A DNA stretch of 64,000 nt from Thelephora terrestris (Eukaryota; Basidiomycota; Agaricomycetes; Thelephorales; Thelephoraceae): NCBI GenBank assembly GCA_015956445.1, contig WIUZ02000002.1:1922001-1986000 (forward strand), written 5' to 3'. The notes beneath the pieces are model-generated. The model did no database searches, was not told the DNA's origin, and saw only the letters and a program-made list of their open reading frames with translations. The stretch's first letter is position 1, and the number at the start of each line of letters is the position of its first letter. Positions 11,992-24,501 of the stretch are shown here, piece after piece. The position numbers were made by a program, and so were the translations under genes.

Positions 11992-13292
11992 ATGGCATCC
12001 GCTCAGCCACAAGTGAAAACCGAGTCTACGAATGATGCTCAAAACATAGTCTCCGCATTGAACAAAGCGTTCAAGGGTCAAAACGGTGCACCGTTAACCG
12101 GCGATCAGCTTGCGCAATGGCTCCACCAGAACATGGCTCAGCTCAGTGTACTCGTCAAGGAGGGAAAGCTCACCCAGGGCCAGATCCTCGCAGTACGTAA
12201 ACTTCATCGATTATGTCTAATCCCTTCCGGACATTGACTCGTGGTCGCGGACCATCTATTTCTCCTTTGTCCTTTGTCCAAGTGTTGCCATCAACTGACA
12301 AGAACGTTTTGTCTTTCGCTCTACTCCTTTCATGATTCCAGCTTAGAGAGTTCGCCGACAAGCATAAAGCCCCCAGTACCGACACCTCAAATCAAGCAAC
12401 TTCTTCTACAACCCCCACCGCGGCCACAGTGAGTCGTTTTGCTGTTCCTTGCCGCCAACCTGTCACTCAAAGACCGTTATTATTAGAACACAGCCGCAAT
12501 GCAGAGCTATCAAGCCAACACTGCTTACAAAAACTCTGCCACACTTCCCCTCCTGAGTGAAATCCCTGCCGCGATCGGCACATTCCCGATCAGTCAAACC
12601 CTGGGTAACCAAAGTACAGGCTCTGGGACATGGCCTCAGGTCAGCCGTCCAACTCTTACGGGTGGCGTGGCCGGTGGAAGAATTGCTGGTGCGAATAGAT
12701 CTCTACCGGACGATCGATGAATGATCCTTACGTGTCATGATGCAGGGTCACCAGCTCAAATGACGAGAGGGTCGGAGGAGATGCTGAACTTGGACGATGG
12801 TCGTGCGCCTCGGAGGAAGAACACTGCGGGGGATCAGAGCATGCGGAGGTCTATCCAAGATTTGGTGTCGAGCATCGATCCAAGCGTGAAGATCGAACCA
12901 GACGTGGAAGATGTGAGCATTCATCCCAAGAACCAACCCCCGAACGCTGACTAACGGCGTACTCCCAGCTGCTACTAGACATCGCAGACGAATTCATCGA
13001 CTCGGTCACAAATTTCGCTTGCCGCCTTGCAAAACACCGTGGGGGGGACACGTTGGAAGTGCGGGATCTCCAACTCCACCTTGAACGGAATCACAACATT
13101 CGCATTCCTGGTTTCCAGTCCGACGAAACCAGGCTGTCGATGTCACAAACCGCTATTACACCCGCACCACCTCCAACTACGGGTACGGGCGCCACAAAGA
13201 AGGGCGGTGGTCAAGCAACACATAGCATGACGCTGAGAAGCCAGAGGCTCGCCCAAGTCCAGCAAGCGAAGCGAGAGTCGAAGTTACTCTAA
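11992..13292 (+). CDS. TAF12: Transcription initiation factor TFIID subunit 12
   Basis: Histone-fold subunit shared by TFIID and SAGA in the nucleus; it pairs with TAF4 (or Ada1). Exons are 11992-12192, 12342-12428, 12487-12688, 12746-12912 and 12969-13292 (326 aa). Introns are 149, 58, 57 and 56 nt. The signature is at residues about 220-285: [20 protein letters not shown], then [20 protein letters not shown] and RIPGF, the diagnostic TAF12 histone fold ending. The N-terminal half is Gln/Ser/Thr-rich with a [17 protein letters not shown] helix. The C tail is basic ([20 protein letters not shown]). Length fits fungal TAF12. The first intron is longer than the local norm, so a small extra exon there cannot be excluded. 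Confidence 0.9.
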
Positions 13293-13505
13293 GGCTCAGG
13301 GTGCATACGTTCTGGGTCTTGTCTTTTCGTTCTGGCGCCTTCTTCACCACCACCTTGTTTTTGAGTCACTGTAATCGTATTTGTCTATACTTTTTTGCGA
13401 ACATTTGTCGAGCTGCTGGGTTTGGCTACCAAGATCCCGTTGATCTTTCTCGAGCTCCTGTTGCGCAATCGGCAAAGTCCGTCAAACTTTTTTGCACGAA
13501 CACGG

Positions 13506-16500
13506 ATGTCCTCTTCGCCAGAATCAGAAACATCATCTATTTTCTCCCCTCCTGTGACCCGTGCAACCTCTGCAACGACCAGATACTCGGACGCCTCTGT
13601 AGACAAGGTATCTTCCAGTCACGTTTCTCGGAATGGGGTGGTTCAAGGGCCTCGGACTATGGGACGGGTCCAAACCACCTCCACATTGCTCCAATCGCAG
13701 ACAGATACCCAGGCTACCAGGCAACGACCACATACTCTGGACCCTCCGCTGCTCCAGAGGAATAAGTCTACGAAAGAACTCATCAACAAATTTGAATCCT
13801 TAACGAAACCTCACGCCCCGGCTGCTGTCCACGCTGGTCAACTTGGTGAAGCTAAGAGGTTACTCAAGTCTAAAGCTCGCAATCCACTCCGACGATCTTT
13901 TGGAAATCTCTTGGCGGCGTTTTCGAAAAAGCTCAAGCCGCAAGTGCGAGAATCGCCCTTACCATCGCTCTCTGTCTCAAAGGAGCTGCCTCCGCCACCG
14001 CCGACGGACGCTAAGATCGTTCCCTCTTGCACTCACCCCAGTTACCAAGACCTTGCATCCTTAGCGGACAACCCGATAATCTCAGCGTCAGCGCTATACC
14101 TCTTCACGCGTACTTCTATCGAACACACGTTACCCGTCTGGACCGAGTGCGATATCGCGTTATACCCCACACACATTCTCGTCACCTGGCACACAACCCA
14201 TGGGAACCCCCTCTCGCACATGCTAAAACTCGAATCATGCATCGACGTCAGGTCGATACCGCTTGTGGAGCTTGGAGAATTCGAGCTCGCGCTGTTGCCT
14301 GATTTTGATCGGAAGGCGTTTTATCTCTCGTTTGAAGGTGCTCCGCAAGAGAAGTTCCTCTTATCGTCGATATCTGAACGCGCCAAGTGGATCAGTTCTG
14401 TCTGGTAAGTCGGGGAATGATTTGTCGTTGCGTGCGAATCTTGACCCTACTCCACAGGAGCGTGATTTTGGGAGATCAACGCGACCAACTGGAAAATACC
14501 ACGAACCAACTTACTCCTGCACGACAGCCTTCTCCGCCGCTAGTTTCTCGCGCCTCCAATTTCTCAGACGACTCGACTTCCAAGGTCACTGTACTCTCTG
14601 CTTCTGACTACTATGCGGATCGGGATCTTCCGCCAACCCCCTCGATCTACAGCCCTGACCGCACACATTTCGTGAACTCTTTCTCTCAACGCGATTCTTC
14701 ATCGTCTCGCTTCCGACCGGAAAGCCCTAGGAGCGCATCGATACTCAATTTGGATAGGAAAGCCATGGTGAAAAGGAGGATCAGTCAACTGGAACCCTCC
14801 CGCACGGATGCGCAATCTAATAGGCCAAGGGGTCGCTCCGGATCTGATACTCGGCGTCGTGCGAGTACTCACTCGACTGGCTCTGACTCTCTGCTCGAAC
14901 TGTATTCCGTTGAGTCTGCTGGATCTGACACTGGGGGGCACACACGATCGGCTTGGCCCGCTCCTAGTCTCGCTCTGATCCCTGAAGTTGCTTCTGTGTC
15001 TCAGATTTCTGAACCTCCCGTCCACTCTGTGTCTCCTTCGTTGAACGATCCTGCTCCGAGCGTCGGTACGGATGGACGACTGGCGCCGCTTGTGGAACTT
15101 TTACAGGATCAGGCGACGAAACACTATTACCATACTAACGATCTCAAGGATCAAATCGCTTCACTCAATAGCGAGATGCATACGATGTTCCAGGAGCTGA
15201 AAGTTGTGATTGGAGAACAGCCGCCACCGGACGTGGACGTTTCAAAGTTTGAGGAAGCTCTGGGCAGGTTCTTCGCTGCGCTGGAGACGGCTATGGGAAA
15301 CATACAAGGCAAGGATGAGGGGACGGCAGACTTGAGGCAAAAATTGGATGTCATCCATGATGAGATCAAGTCTCTGGACGTTGGAGGGAGGCCTTCAACT
15401 CCTCCAAGCACGGATCCGAACCGTGTTGGCGAAGCGGTGTTGGAGAAACTTGAAACTCTACGGATGGATATCAAGGACCGAGAGGGAGTACCTGAAGATA
15501 TCGTGGCTGAAATTGTGAAGCTGCGAGAGGCACTGGACCGCCTTCCCTCGGAAGAGATCAGGGCACTGGGCAGCGTCGGGAAGTTACAGGAACCCAAGAC
15601 GGAAGAGCCAGCCTCGGTACCGACTGTGGACCTGTCGGAAGTTCACGCGAAGTTGGATGGATTCATCGAGAGTTTCAAGTCGCAGCTGGAAAAAGAACCT
15701 GTCACGCCGAAGGCCGAAATCCCTGAAGTACGATTTCTACCTCTACGATTTCCTGATCCGGTTGTCTTGACGCTCTCGAAGTTACAGGATATCATGAAGA
15801 TCCTTGTGGAAACGAGGGACCAGCAGGCTACGCAGAACGATCGCCAAGCCGACTCTGCTCGATACCTCAACGAGCTGAACTCCGTATGTGGTACCGCCAG
15901 ATTCGAAAAATCCCACATGCTGACGCCGACCATACCGCCTGTTCTCAGTGGCTCGATACCTTTGTAAAGGACGGGACTTCCAAGTTTGATACCGTCGCTG
16001 CTGCGGTGACGCAACTTTCCAGAGACGTTTCGCCCGGTGTCGATCAATTCGGGAACCCCACGGGAACGCTATTCGATGGCCTCCAGACGCTTCTTGCTGA
16101 AAGCAGAGCGAGGGATTTGACCATTCACGCGCTCCAAGCGTCAGTGAACACCCTATTTGCTGCGATCAACGAAAGGTTGCCTAGCGGGGGAGCGAATGGT
16201 ACCCTGAGTGAGTGTTCTGAGGGACGGCTTCCGTTTCCTGTTTTTTCTAGCTGAAGGACCTGTTTTGTAGCAACGGAGGAGGTGGAGACTTTGCTTGATA
16301 GACAGCGCCAGGAACAGGAACAGGTATTGAGGGCCGTTGCTGCCAGTGCGTGATCCTAGACATATCAGGGAGATAGCAGTGTCTCACATTCGAACGTTTT
16401 CTCTGGGCTAGATCTCTCGGACGATATCAAGGGTGAGAGGCTCAGGTTCATCGAAGCGATGAAAGAAGCTACCACCATCAACGTCCACAGTAAGCCCACC

Positions 16501-16841
16501 CTCCACATCACACACTCAATCTCGGCAACTGAACCGAAAACGTTACTCAACGACTCACCAAACTCAGATCACGTTGAAGAATTCAAGAAACAGCTCACCC
16601 GGGAAGTGATGAACATGACGGGCGAAGTGGGGAGATTGCAGAAGGAGAGACAGGCGCTTGAAAACCAGATCGCGGATCTGTTCACGTTTTACGCGAAACA
16701 GAAGAGCCTGACGGCGGGACTGGTACGGTCTCTAGTGGACTTTTCCTTCATGTGCTGAAAGTTGCGCCTATCTTATAGCTGACTATGCCTGGAAACATTG
16801 GATCTCCCCTTCCACCGCAAGCTCCAAGCGGTAATCCATGA
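13506..16841 (+). CDS. Hypothetical protein with PH-like domain and coiled coil
   Basis: Function unknown. Exons are 13506-14404, 14458-15883, 15949-16207, 16271-16345, 16412-16489, 16568-16722 and 16779-16841 (984 aa). Residues about 190-300 look like a pleckstrin-homology fold: two-stranded openings, ECDIALYPTHILVTWHTT, SIPLVELGEFELALLPD, and a closing ERAKWISSVW helix with the invariant-type Trp. The middle is Ser/Pro-rich and probably disordered. The C-terminal third has long heptad stretches (EEFKKQLTREVMNMTGEVGR and neighbours) suggesting a coiled coil. A 54-nt segment at 15728-15781 has splice-like ends and no stop, so an extra or retained intron is possible. Membrane or cortex binding with self-association is plausible, but that is inference. 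I chose the ATG at 13506 (MSSSPESETSS). Confidence 0.75.
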
Positions 16842-17051
16842 GGATACAACATCTCTCTCAGCGGATTCAAGAATGACAAGCTGTTCCGAATGTATCTGAC
16901 GTTGAAGTGTTACAAGGATGATATAGTACAGGGAACGAGGGCTCCGAGAACAAAACGAAGTAATACAAAAAGTCGAGGTCGTAAAACCCTACAGTTGAAA
17001 CGTTGAAGTGTGAAAAAAGGAAATTAATCGCTCGCTGCTTACGGAAGCCCT
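16842..17051. terminator. Convergent 3' ends
   Basis: 210 bp between the stop codons of two converging genes; must contain both polyadenylation sites. No clear hairpin. Confidence 0.3.
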
Positions 17052-18776
17052 TCAAGCCAGAGCGCCCATAGGGTCCCAAGCAGCCAAGACAGTAGGATTA
17101 CCATCCTCATAGACCTTAACGAGATCCTTGGGAGCAAGTGCCTTGGGGACGACGATTTGGTAGACGTACTCGGAAAACCAGTCATCGGTCATCATAAACC
17201 AACCCTTATCCCCAGACGTGTCGCCCCACGAATTCTCGACCTTGTACCTGACAGGCTTGCCAGTATCCAGATCAATGTGTACACCGCAGATGACCATCGC
17301 GTGCGTCATGTCGGAGTCGCGAGACTCGAGACGCTGCTTCTTCGTCAACCCGAATTTGATGTTGAAAGCGGTCTGCGAGGGTTACGATTTAGATTGGTCT
17401 TGGGGTGACGCGATGGAGGATACGAACCTCGTAATCGAACAAGTTGAGATCCATGATTCCAAGGGTAGAGCTCGAGTGCTTCTCTACATGACAACCAAAG
17501 AAAACAGGAATTCCTGCCTTGATTAGCTCGACAACGGTGTTCTTTAAGGTGTTGATCTCGGTATTCACGTCTAGTATGACAGTCAATGGCTTTTGTTATG
17601 GAATAGGGAGAAAAGGCGGCGTACAGAGGACAGGTCGCCCACCCCAGACGTTTCCGAGCTTTTCGACGGTGTAAAGTTTGCCGTACTCATTCCTTGGGTC
17701 ATTGATGACGGAAAATGAATCCGAGGGAGGGTAGTCCCCAGAGGCAACATTCTGGCGTCCCAGATGCATGAGATTCGAGGGTATGGGGCGTCGGAAGAAC
17801 GCGTACCCTGTAGAATTCAACGGGAGTTCCTACCCACTTTATTGACTTATTGTCCTTGTCGTAGTAGTCGTATACAAACTTCTCGTTGGCGGGTGGCGGT
17901 ACGCCGAGGGTGGCAGTTATGATAGTATACACCTCCTTCATCAATTCCTCCTTCCTGGCACGAACAGTGGTTAAGCTGACTTCCCGATTCGGATTGTCGG
18001 CTTTGAGTGAGGTATAAAGCTCTCGAAGAATCATCGCGTGCTCTCGAAGTTTGGTCTGGAGCAACTCATTCAGAGGTCGGGAGTAAGACGAAGAGTAGGA
18101 TTCAGGATAGATGTTTTTAGGGACAACCCCATATTGCTAGGTGACAAGCGGTGAGCGCACTTGCATGGAGTATCTTGCGGCTAGACAAGGTATACCTCAA
18201 GGATGTTGACGACCATGTCCCATTGGCCACCGTCTCGGCTGAGATTCGCAGTGTCGGACAAGAAATAAATCAGCCGATCGTCGAGAGGCTTTTCGGCATT
18301 TTCAATAGCGAGTTCAAGATAGTAGTTGGCCTTATGCAGCTTATCCCAGAAGAACAAGTAAGACTGGGCAGACGTTTATGAATGAGTCGCTTGTGGAACC
18401 AATCGGGACGCCCATGTGGGCGGGGGGCACTTGCCTGAGAGAGCTCAAACTCAGAAATGTTGAGCTTAGTCATGACCTGATACCTAAGCACGTTGGTGGT
18501 AGCGAAAAGCCAGCACCTCCCGCTGCTCTTCTGATCGGTCCTAGGACTTGTCTTGAAGTCGATGACGTGGTTGAAGACGTGGGGGTCAGAAATTTGGGCT
18601 GTACGGTTCAGCAGCGAGGAATGAATGTCGTTGGAGGCCAACACGGTCCGGGAGAGCCTGATACGGGGATCTGAGACGATCTGAGACTCCCAATTTTCGA
18701 TGAGTGTTTGCACCAATGCGCCGGAGGCTGACCAAGCAGCGTCGGTCGCGTTGGGGTTCGTAGGACGAGTATCCAT
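17052..18776 (-). CDS. Bleomycin hydrolase (peptidase C1B)
   Basis: Cysteine aminopeptidase forming a hexameric barrel; it hydrolyses bleomycin and homocysteine thiolactone in yeast. Exons are 18776-18435, 18363-18196, 18136-17807, 17751-17625, 17570-17428 and 17372-17052 (476 aa, normal length). The catalytic triad is visible: Cys in SSGRCWLFA (about 88), His in MTHAMVICG (about 394) and Asn in VENSWGD (about 417). Other family marks are the SYLFFWDKL and DGGQWDM segments and the C-terminal arm ending AAWDPMGALA, whose last residues plug the active site. No signal peptide, so cytosolic. Intron 1 (71 nt) is a GC-AG intron: CTCTCAG|gcaagt...cccag. Reading FELSQ|SYLFFWDK across it fits the family well. 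Confidence 0.95.
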
Positions 18777-20011
18777 GATGTTCCAAGCGACGTTCGATAG
18801 TGGTTGACAGAGAAGAGAGGCACCGTTCTCGCGTTCCGATTATCGTATCGATGAAGCTGGGCGTTTGATTCCGATGGTGTGAGACGCACGTGAGATAAGA
18901 ATCTAATGCAGGCGGCATAGCCCACGGCCACCATTATCTCCAGCATCTTGGCACCGGCGGTCCACATCGGCTTAGAGTGCCTTTTTTCTCTTGACCATTC
19001 CCTCAAGGAACAGAACATTTCTTCTGCGTGGCACGCACTGCCTCGGTAGAATAACCCACAGCTTTCGGGGTAAACAATTCAGAAGGCAAGGGGGAAGAGG
19101 CTTCGTCTTGGACGACCCGGGTCTCGAGATCAGCGCGCCCACCTTGCCTTATGACCTCTTGTGACACAAACGTCACAGCATCACGGCAGGCCCCGAAACT
19201 AGACGCCACGACCCCAAAAGTGGGGCACAACACAGGACCTCCTCCCCGCGGGTTGTGGAGATAATGACAGGAATGACACCGACCATTAGGATGGCTCACG
19301 ACCAGTGCCCAGTTCATGACACGCGGTTCCATCATGTGCAGCACCAGAGCACCTACCATCGGGCGATACCGGTTACCGCACACAATGGAACGATTCTGGA
19401 GAGTGCCGGCCAGGCGTTGGCGCGTGCGGAATACCGCGGTCTCCCCGCCATAAGTTCTTGGGAGGCAAAAATTGTATGTTTGCACACCCCCGCCCCAATG
19501 CACCTTACGGGACATGTCTGAGCACATGGAGTTGGCCATAAATAAAGTCCAAAATCCCCATTCATAGTCGCACAGAAGCTTGATCAATAAATATCAAGAT
19601 TCCCCCCTGCGGTTGTGGGGATCTATGAGGGCGCTCGGGATGTAATCCGCGGGCCCCATATTTGGAACATGGGGTGGACGTCACCAGGGCAGGTCGCAAG
19701 TGGCCGACAGCCGATAACTGGACATAAACCTCGATTTCAACTTGGATCAAAAGATCAGGAAGGCTCTTCCACAAGTTCGTGGATAACTGAGGCGCCTGGG
19801 GGATGTTTCCAATGGATTTAGTGTGGAATAACGGAATTTATTAGTCGGAAGAACGTTGGTTCCCCTTCGATGCAACGAAGATCAAGATAGGACCAAAGGT
19901 GGGCCCTTCGGCCAGAACATGAACATGGAAGCACGCCACAAGGCGATGTATTCAAGGGTGCGCTGTTTAATCCCCGAAGGGATGCTGGATGATCCACCTT
20001 ACGTGGGACAT
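18777..20011. other. Intergenic, bleomycin hydrolase promoter and DBP6 3' flank
   Basis: A 195-codon minus-strand open frame at 19003-19587 has no recognisable domain and no supporting splice context; I do not call it. No repeats found. Confidence 0.35.
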
Positions 20012-22517
20012 CTACCAATGGGGCTGATAAGACTTTTTCAGCTGAGTTAGAGCGATCTGGAACGAAAGATGAGCACACGATCCCCGATGGTATGGAATGA
20101 TCGACAAGCTCACGCACGTCATATGCAGCCGTAAGAGGAACTAGCTCCTCATCCGATATCCGCACTCTCTTAATCTGATTAAGGTGACCTGCGTCCTTCA
20201 TCATAGTTTTAAAATGTCTTGCCTGCGTTGCGTCCATCAGCCGAGTATTAGCACATCGGAGCAGGTAAACTCACCTCTTGTTCTTCAACCAAAGTCCACG
20301 CCTCGCCATGCCTGCCTGCCCGAGCAGTTCTACCAACCCGATGCACATACTTGCGGATATCGATCGGTACGTCGTAGCTGACGACGTGAGCAACGTGGCT
20401 GATGTCCAAGCCTCGAGATATCAAATCCGAGCACACGAGACTAAACGGGGTTAATAAAGGCGTCACGAAAGCTACAAGGGCTCTTTCTTACATGCCAATC
20501 TTCTTCTCTTTGAATTGTTCTAGAATAGATTTGCGTTCCGACGGAGGCAAATCACTCGAATAGGCGCGAATGATGAGCTTCCGGTTCTCTGTCACCGGAG
20601 AATTTTTCTCGAACAATTCGAAAAGCTTGACGAGGCGGGCGGTGGACTCCGAGGATTTGGTGAACACCAGCGCGGTGTCTACCCGTTGAGCGCGTACAAG
20701 ATAAAATAACATCAGCGGTTTTTGGGAAGGATTGCACACGACCATGTGTTCCTTCAAGTTCAACTTGAGAAAGATCATTCAGTGGGGCAATGAGAGAACC
20801 TACCACAAGGTTTGTGGGTATACTAAAGCCCTCGGATACCAGATGGTGATTGACCGAGGCGCCAGTGGCAACTTCACGAACGACAAAGTATTTCGGATCC
20901 CGCAGCCCGAGCAAAGCTATCTTTCCCGGGTCGCTGGTCAACGTAGCGGAGAACAATAGCTTTTGACAGGAAGAATGCCTTGGTTCATCGCAGTCGGTCT
21001 GGAGCTCGTTTGGAGGCTCTTGTGGAACGAGCGACGCAGTCACGCAACCACCAGCTGACGTGTCTTCGAGTGACCGGAGCCCGTGTCTTGAAATTACCGG
21101 AAGATACGACTCATAGGGACGTTGAATAGCGGCCAGCACCTTCGCGAGCCAGTCTTGAAACGATTGGTTCAGGAGTTTATCCGCTTCATCGATGACCTAT
21201 TGATGTCAACCACCGTGCTTCACAAATAGTGATTAAATGCATACCAAGAAGCGCAGGTCACGCAACGTGAAGAGCGACGTCCCATCAATGTGGTCTATTA
21301 ACCGCCCTGGAGTGCATATGAGAACGTCGACCTTACTTGTCCTCCCGCTGCGGTGACAAATACATCAGGAACGATCGCAGAACGCGAACGTTGTAAGTGA
21401 AACTCACGTTCTCCACTCCTCGTCCGTTACGAGTTGAGCTTGTTCATGAGAAAAGGAGTGTTGGCCAGTAGCAGTTCCAATCTGAGCGTAAGTCAACACT
21501 ACCCAGAGCTCTTTTTGACACAGATACGCACCTTCAAACCACGGCCTTTTCCAGTCGTCTCGAACACCTCCCTCACCTGCGCAACGAGATCGCGAGTTGG
21601 CAGGACAATCAGAGCGCGCAACCGTGTCACGACACGTGGAGATAGGAGCTAAAGCTAAAATCAGAGGAGCTATTGTGGTCTGGTGGGATGTTTTACCTCT
21701 ATTATCGGTAGGACATACGCCAGCGTCTTTCCACTACCAGTGGGAGCAGAAACGCACACATCCCGCGGAGGGTGATACGGGTCGTAAAGGCTGGTGTATT
21801 TGTGTCCGGACCGAAGCAGGAACGGGATAACAGCCGTCTGAACTGTTCAACCCTTAGCGGCAACGAACGCCTAGCTTGGAAAAGAATGCGGAGTACCAGC
21901 AAACAGGTCATTGACGCCGAGGTCGATCAGCCTTTTCCGGGTTTTTGAGCCGAGGATTGATTGACTGTTATCGGCATCCAAGTTAATGGGCAGAGTGGAG
22001 TTTGGATCCACGAGTTCTGCTTCAATCTGTGCTCTATTGAGACCCTGAAGAGCCAGTTCAGTTTTTGAGGGGGCATCTGGGCGAGTCGGTAGAGGAAACA
22101 GGGGGAGGGCACGGTCTGGCAACGAGTCTTCCACAACTTCTGGTTCGTCCACTTCGGCTTGTTTTGATTGGTCCTCCAAAGGACCCTCTGTTATCGTATG
22201 ATCGAGTTTCCGTTTCTTTCTTTTCTGAGAGTCATCTCCAATAGCCAGGTTTGACTGCCGGGCCAGTCGAGCTGGGCTAATCACAGTGGAAGTTTTTTCC
22301 GGCGGACCATCTTCAGAATTATCATCCGTTTCCTCTTCGGGAAGTGCACCGCTCCGGTCAGAAGTTTTTCGATGTTTCCGTCGTTCTTTCTTCGCCTTCA
22401 GGTACCTCTTCTTTGCCTTTGACTTGGTCTAGAAAACGTTGCGGATTAGACTGACTGAATTGCAGGAGAACAGACTCCGACAGTGACCTTGGGATGGGGC
22501 TGTTGGGAGTCCGCCAT
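20012..22517 (-). CDS. DBP6: DEAD-box ATP-dependent RNA helicase, Dbp6/DDX51 type
   Basis: Nucleolar helicase for early 60S ribosomal-subunit assembly. Exons: 22517-22488, 22428-21897, 21842-21697, 21648-21532, 21481-21408, 21347-21245, 21196-20804, 20751-20492, 20440-20275, 20222-20118 and 20041-20012 (651 aa). Motifs in order: [10 protein letters not shown] (Q region), APTGSGKT (I), PTRDLV (Ia), TPGRL (Ib), VIDEADKLL (II), LLFSATLT (III), ALVFTKS (IV), [10 protein letters not shown] (V), [13 protein letters not shown] (VI), then AWTLVEEQE, which is characteristic of Dbp6/DDX51. The N terminus is Lys/Arg-rich ([20 protein letters not shown]), fitting nucleolar targeting. The tail ends LKKSYQPHW after a 76-nt intron. 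Start [10 protein letters not shown] chosen at 22517; the exon-1 splice (30 nt) is the least certain junction. Confidence 0.9.
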
Positions 22518-23689
22518 TGAGCATCATGACGTGACGGTGTCACAAAAACCGATCGCGTTGTTTCCCGATCCTGGAAATTTCAAAATCAACCTCTGGAATG
22601 GATTGCCACTGTCTCCCTGGCTGCTCTGTGGGAGATAATAATACGCTCGAATAGGCTACTATGGTCCGGTCTCTCTCTAAAGCTTGCGTGGACTCGTATG
22701 ATGTCTCCATTTACCTCTTCCGTCCTGATCTATAAACAAATTTTCCGCGCTCTCGGCAGTCTCAAGGGAGAAACTCTCCATCATCGCGCCATGCTTGCGG
22801 TTTTTGTTGCTAAGAGTGCCGCTTTTCGGATTGTCTCAGGCGATATCTCGTATCCAGGATTACGGCTTTCACTGGTCTTGAAGCCTTCTCTCTGCCTTCT
22901 ACCGGCTTTCAAACATCCTACTTCAGATAGGCTATAGGCTCTTCCCGGTCGACAAATTCTTACCCGTTATGCTCCTCGCAATATCGGTTCACTCGGATGT
23001 CCAATCATGGCAAACCCGTGAAAACTGTCTTTATGGCACATCACTAATGTATTATTATTATTTTCAGATGAAACTGCACAACACGGAAACCCGGAACACC
23101 GTCGAACTTGAAGGTCAGGCTTCCACTTATCCTCCTGAGTCTCCCGTTCAATAGCTTGTCTGTTTCCCCGACTTTGCTCATACATTGGTGAATCATACGA
23201 CGGCTGAACTACTACTCCTGTCGCCGTACTTGGGGCAAAAGCAGACAGCGCCTGTCCCTCCGTCCGGATCTTCGTCCCGCAGTCGAGATGATCTCTAGCA
23301 CCGCTTGCTCAGAGATCTATCGTTATTTGTCTTGTGTCGTTAACTTCCAGGTTGTTTTCTCGGGCGTTTTTAGAGCTACTTGCTACTGTTCCCGAGATCA
23401 CTACTCGGATGGTCGGGAGGTCGCCCGTTTTCAACGCAAGCGACGGTGTTTCTGCTTGCAAGGCTCATGTGTCATAAGATCGTGATCCGCACCGAACGTG
23501 CTCCGCCCCTGTGACATTTTAAAGTACGTATCTTCGAATCTGGGCTTTCTATGTGCGCTAGTTCTTCTCTATAAATTCGTCGACCTTGTCCCAACTGAGG
23601 GTCCCCTTGCAGGACTCGCCTCGCTCACCCTCTACCTCTCGCACCACCTCCACATCTCTCTGAACCATACCTCCCGGCTCTTCTTCACA
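22518..23689. other. Divergent intergenic region
   Basis: Upstream of both the helicase gene and the small Cys-rich gene. It is T/C-rich near 23.6 kb, as expected for a leader; no gene, repeat or RNA feature seen. Confidence 0.4.
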
Positions 23690-24097
23690 ATGTGCCAAGC
23701 AGAATGGTGAGTCTTCGATTAATGCACGCACAACTCCCGCCTTCTTGTCTGATTCACTCGTTACATTCAGCTTTGGAGATCAGCATAAAGGTTGCGGTGT
23801 AAATATTGACCCCGGCCGCTATGATTGCCTGCGACTGATACCACCCCATAGCACTACACCCGAATCTACTATTCCGGCGAAACGAAAGATTGCGAACAAA
23901 GCAACTGCCAACTGAGTCAAAGCCATGTCCATGGAGCGACGAGGACCTGCAATTGCCGAAACGTTCGTTCATCCCCCTCCCAACTTGTAACTCAATCGCA
24001 AACTTATGCCCCCCCTTCGTTACAGCACTACGACGATTATCGACGGGTGTTGAACATTTTCCAAACTCGCTGTCCTGAATGTGCTTCAGGGAAGTGA
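23690..24097 (+). CDS. Small cysteine-rich protein (about 75 aa)
   Basis: Function unknown. Proposed exons are 23690-23706, 23771-23798, 23852-23962 and 24026-24097, with introns of 64, 53 and 63 nt; they join in frame to a stop at 24097. The protein begins MCQAECFGDQHKGCG and continues HYTRIYYSGETKDC, then alternates Cys and His (SNC, SHVHGATRTCNC), ending IFQTRCPECASGK. Paired Cys/His spacing suggests zinc binding. No signal peptide, so probably cytosolic or nuclear. I recall comparable MC...CGHY..YYSG...C proteins as common but uncharacterised in mushroom fungi; this is memory, not a search. The third intron uses a weak gttcgt donor, also used in neighbouring genes; without it the frame stays open and the protein is 96 aa. 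Confidence 0.6.
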
Positions 24098-24501
24098 CGA
24101 AATTAACTTGTTTTCACTCATGTATCCAATGTATCATACGGACCCCCTTGTCTACCATATGCTCGCATGAACGATTCGCTACTTGTATGTACGTGTTTCC
24201 GCTTCTACGTCTGCACAAATGTACTTCACTGCCCGGCACTCGCTCGTACCACCCTGTTTAAACACGAGATTAGGGTGGCCCTCGTAACATCCCCCGAGGT
24301 TGATACTGACAATAACCAAAAATTGACAATAAGAGTAGTAAGAGCGATAATCGAGATAGCAGGGTTGAATGTATGATGTCTCAAAGTGTGTGGAACAGAC
24401 ATATTACCCCGCATTCCCGTCCAAGATGAGGAGCCAATTCAGTCGCAATTGGATAATATCCGGAACCAAAAAGCACTCTAATGATTCTCACGAGTGGCGA
24501 A
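24098..24501. other. Convergent intergenic region
   Basis: 3' flanks of the Cys-rich gene and the XLF gene; nothing else seen. Confidence 0.4.

Noticed and set aside
19003-19587. 195-codon minus-strand open frame
   Set aside because: No domain, odd composition, not supported by splice sites, and in the promoter of bleomycin hydrolase.
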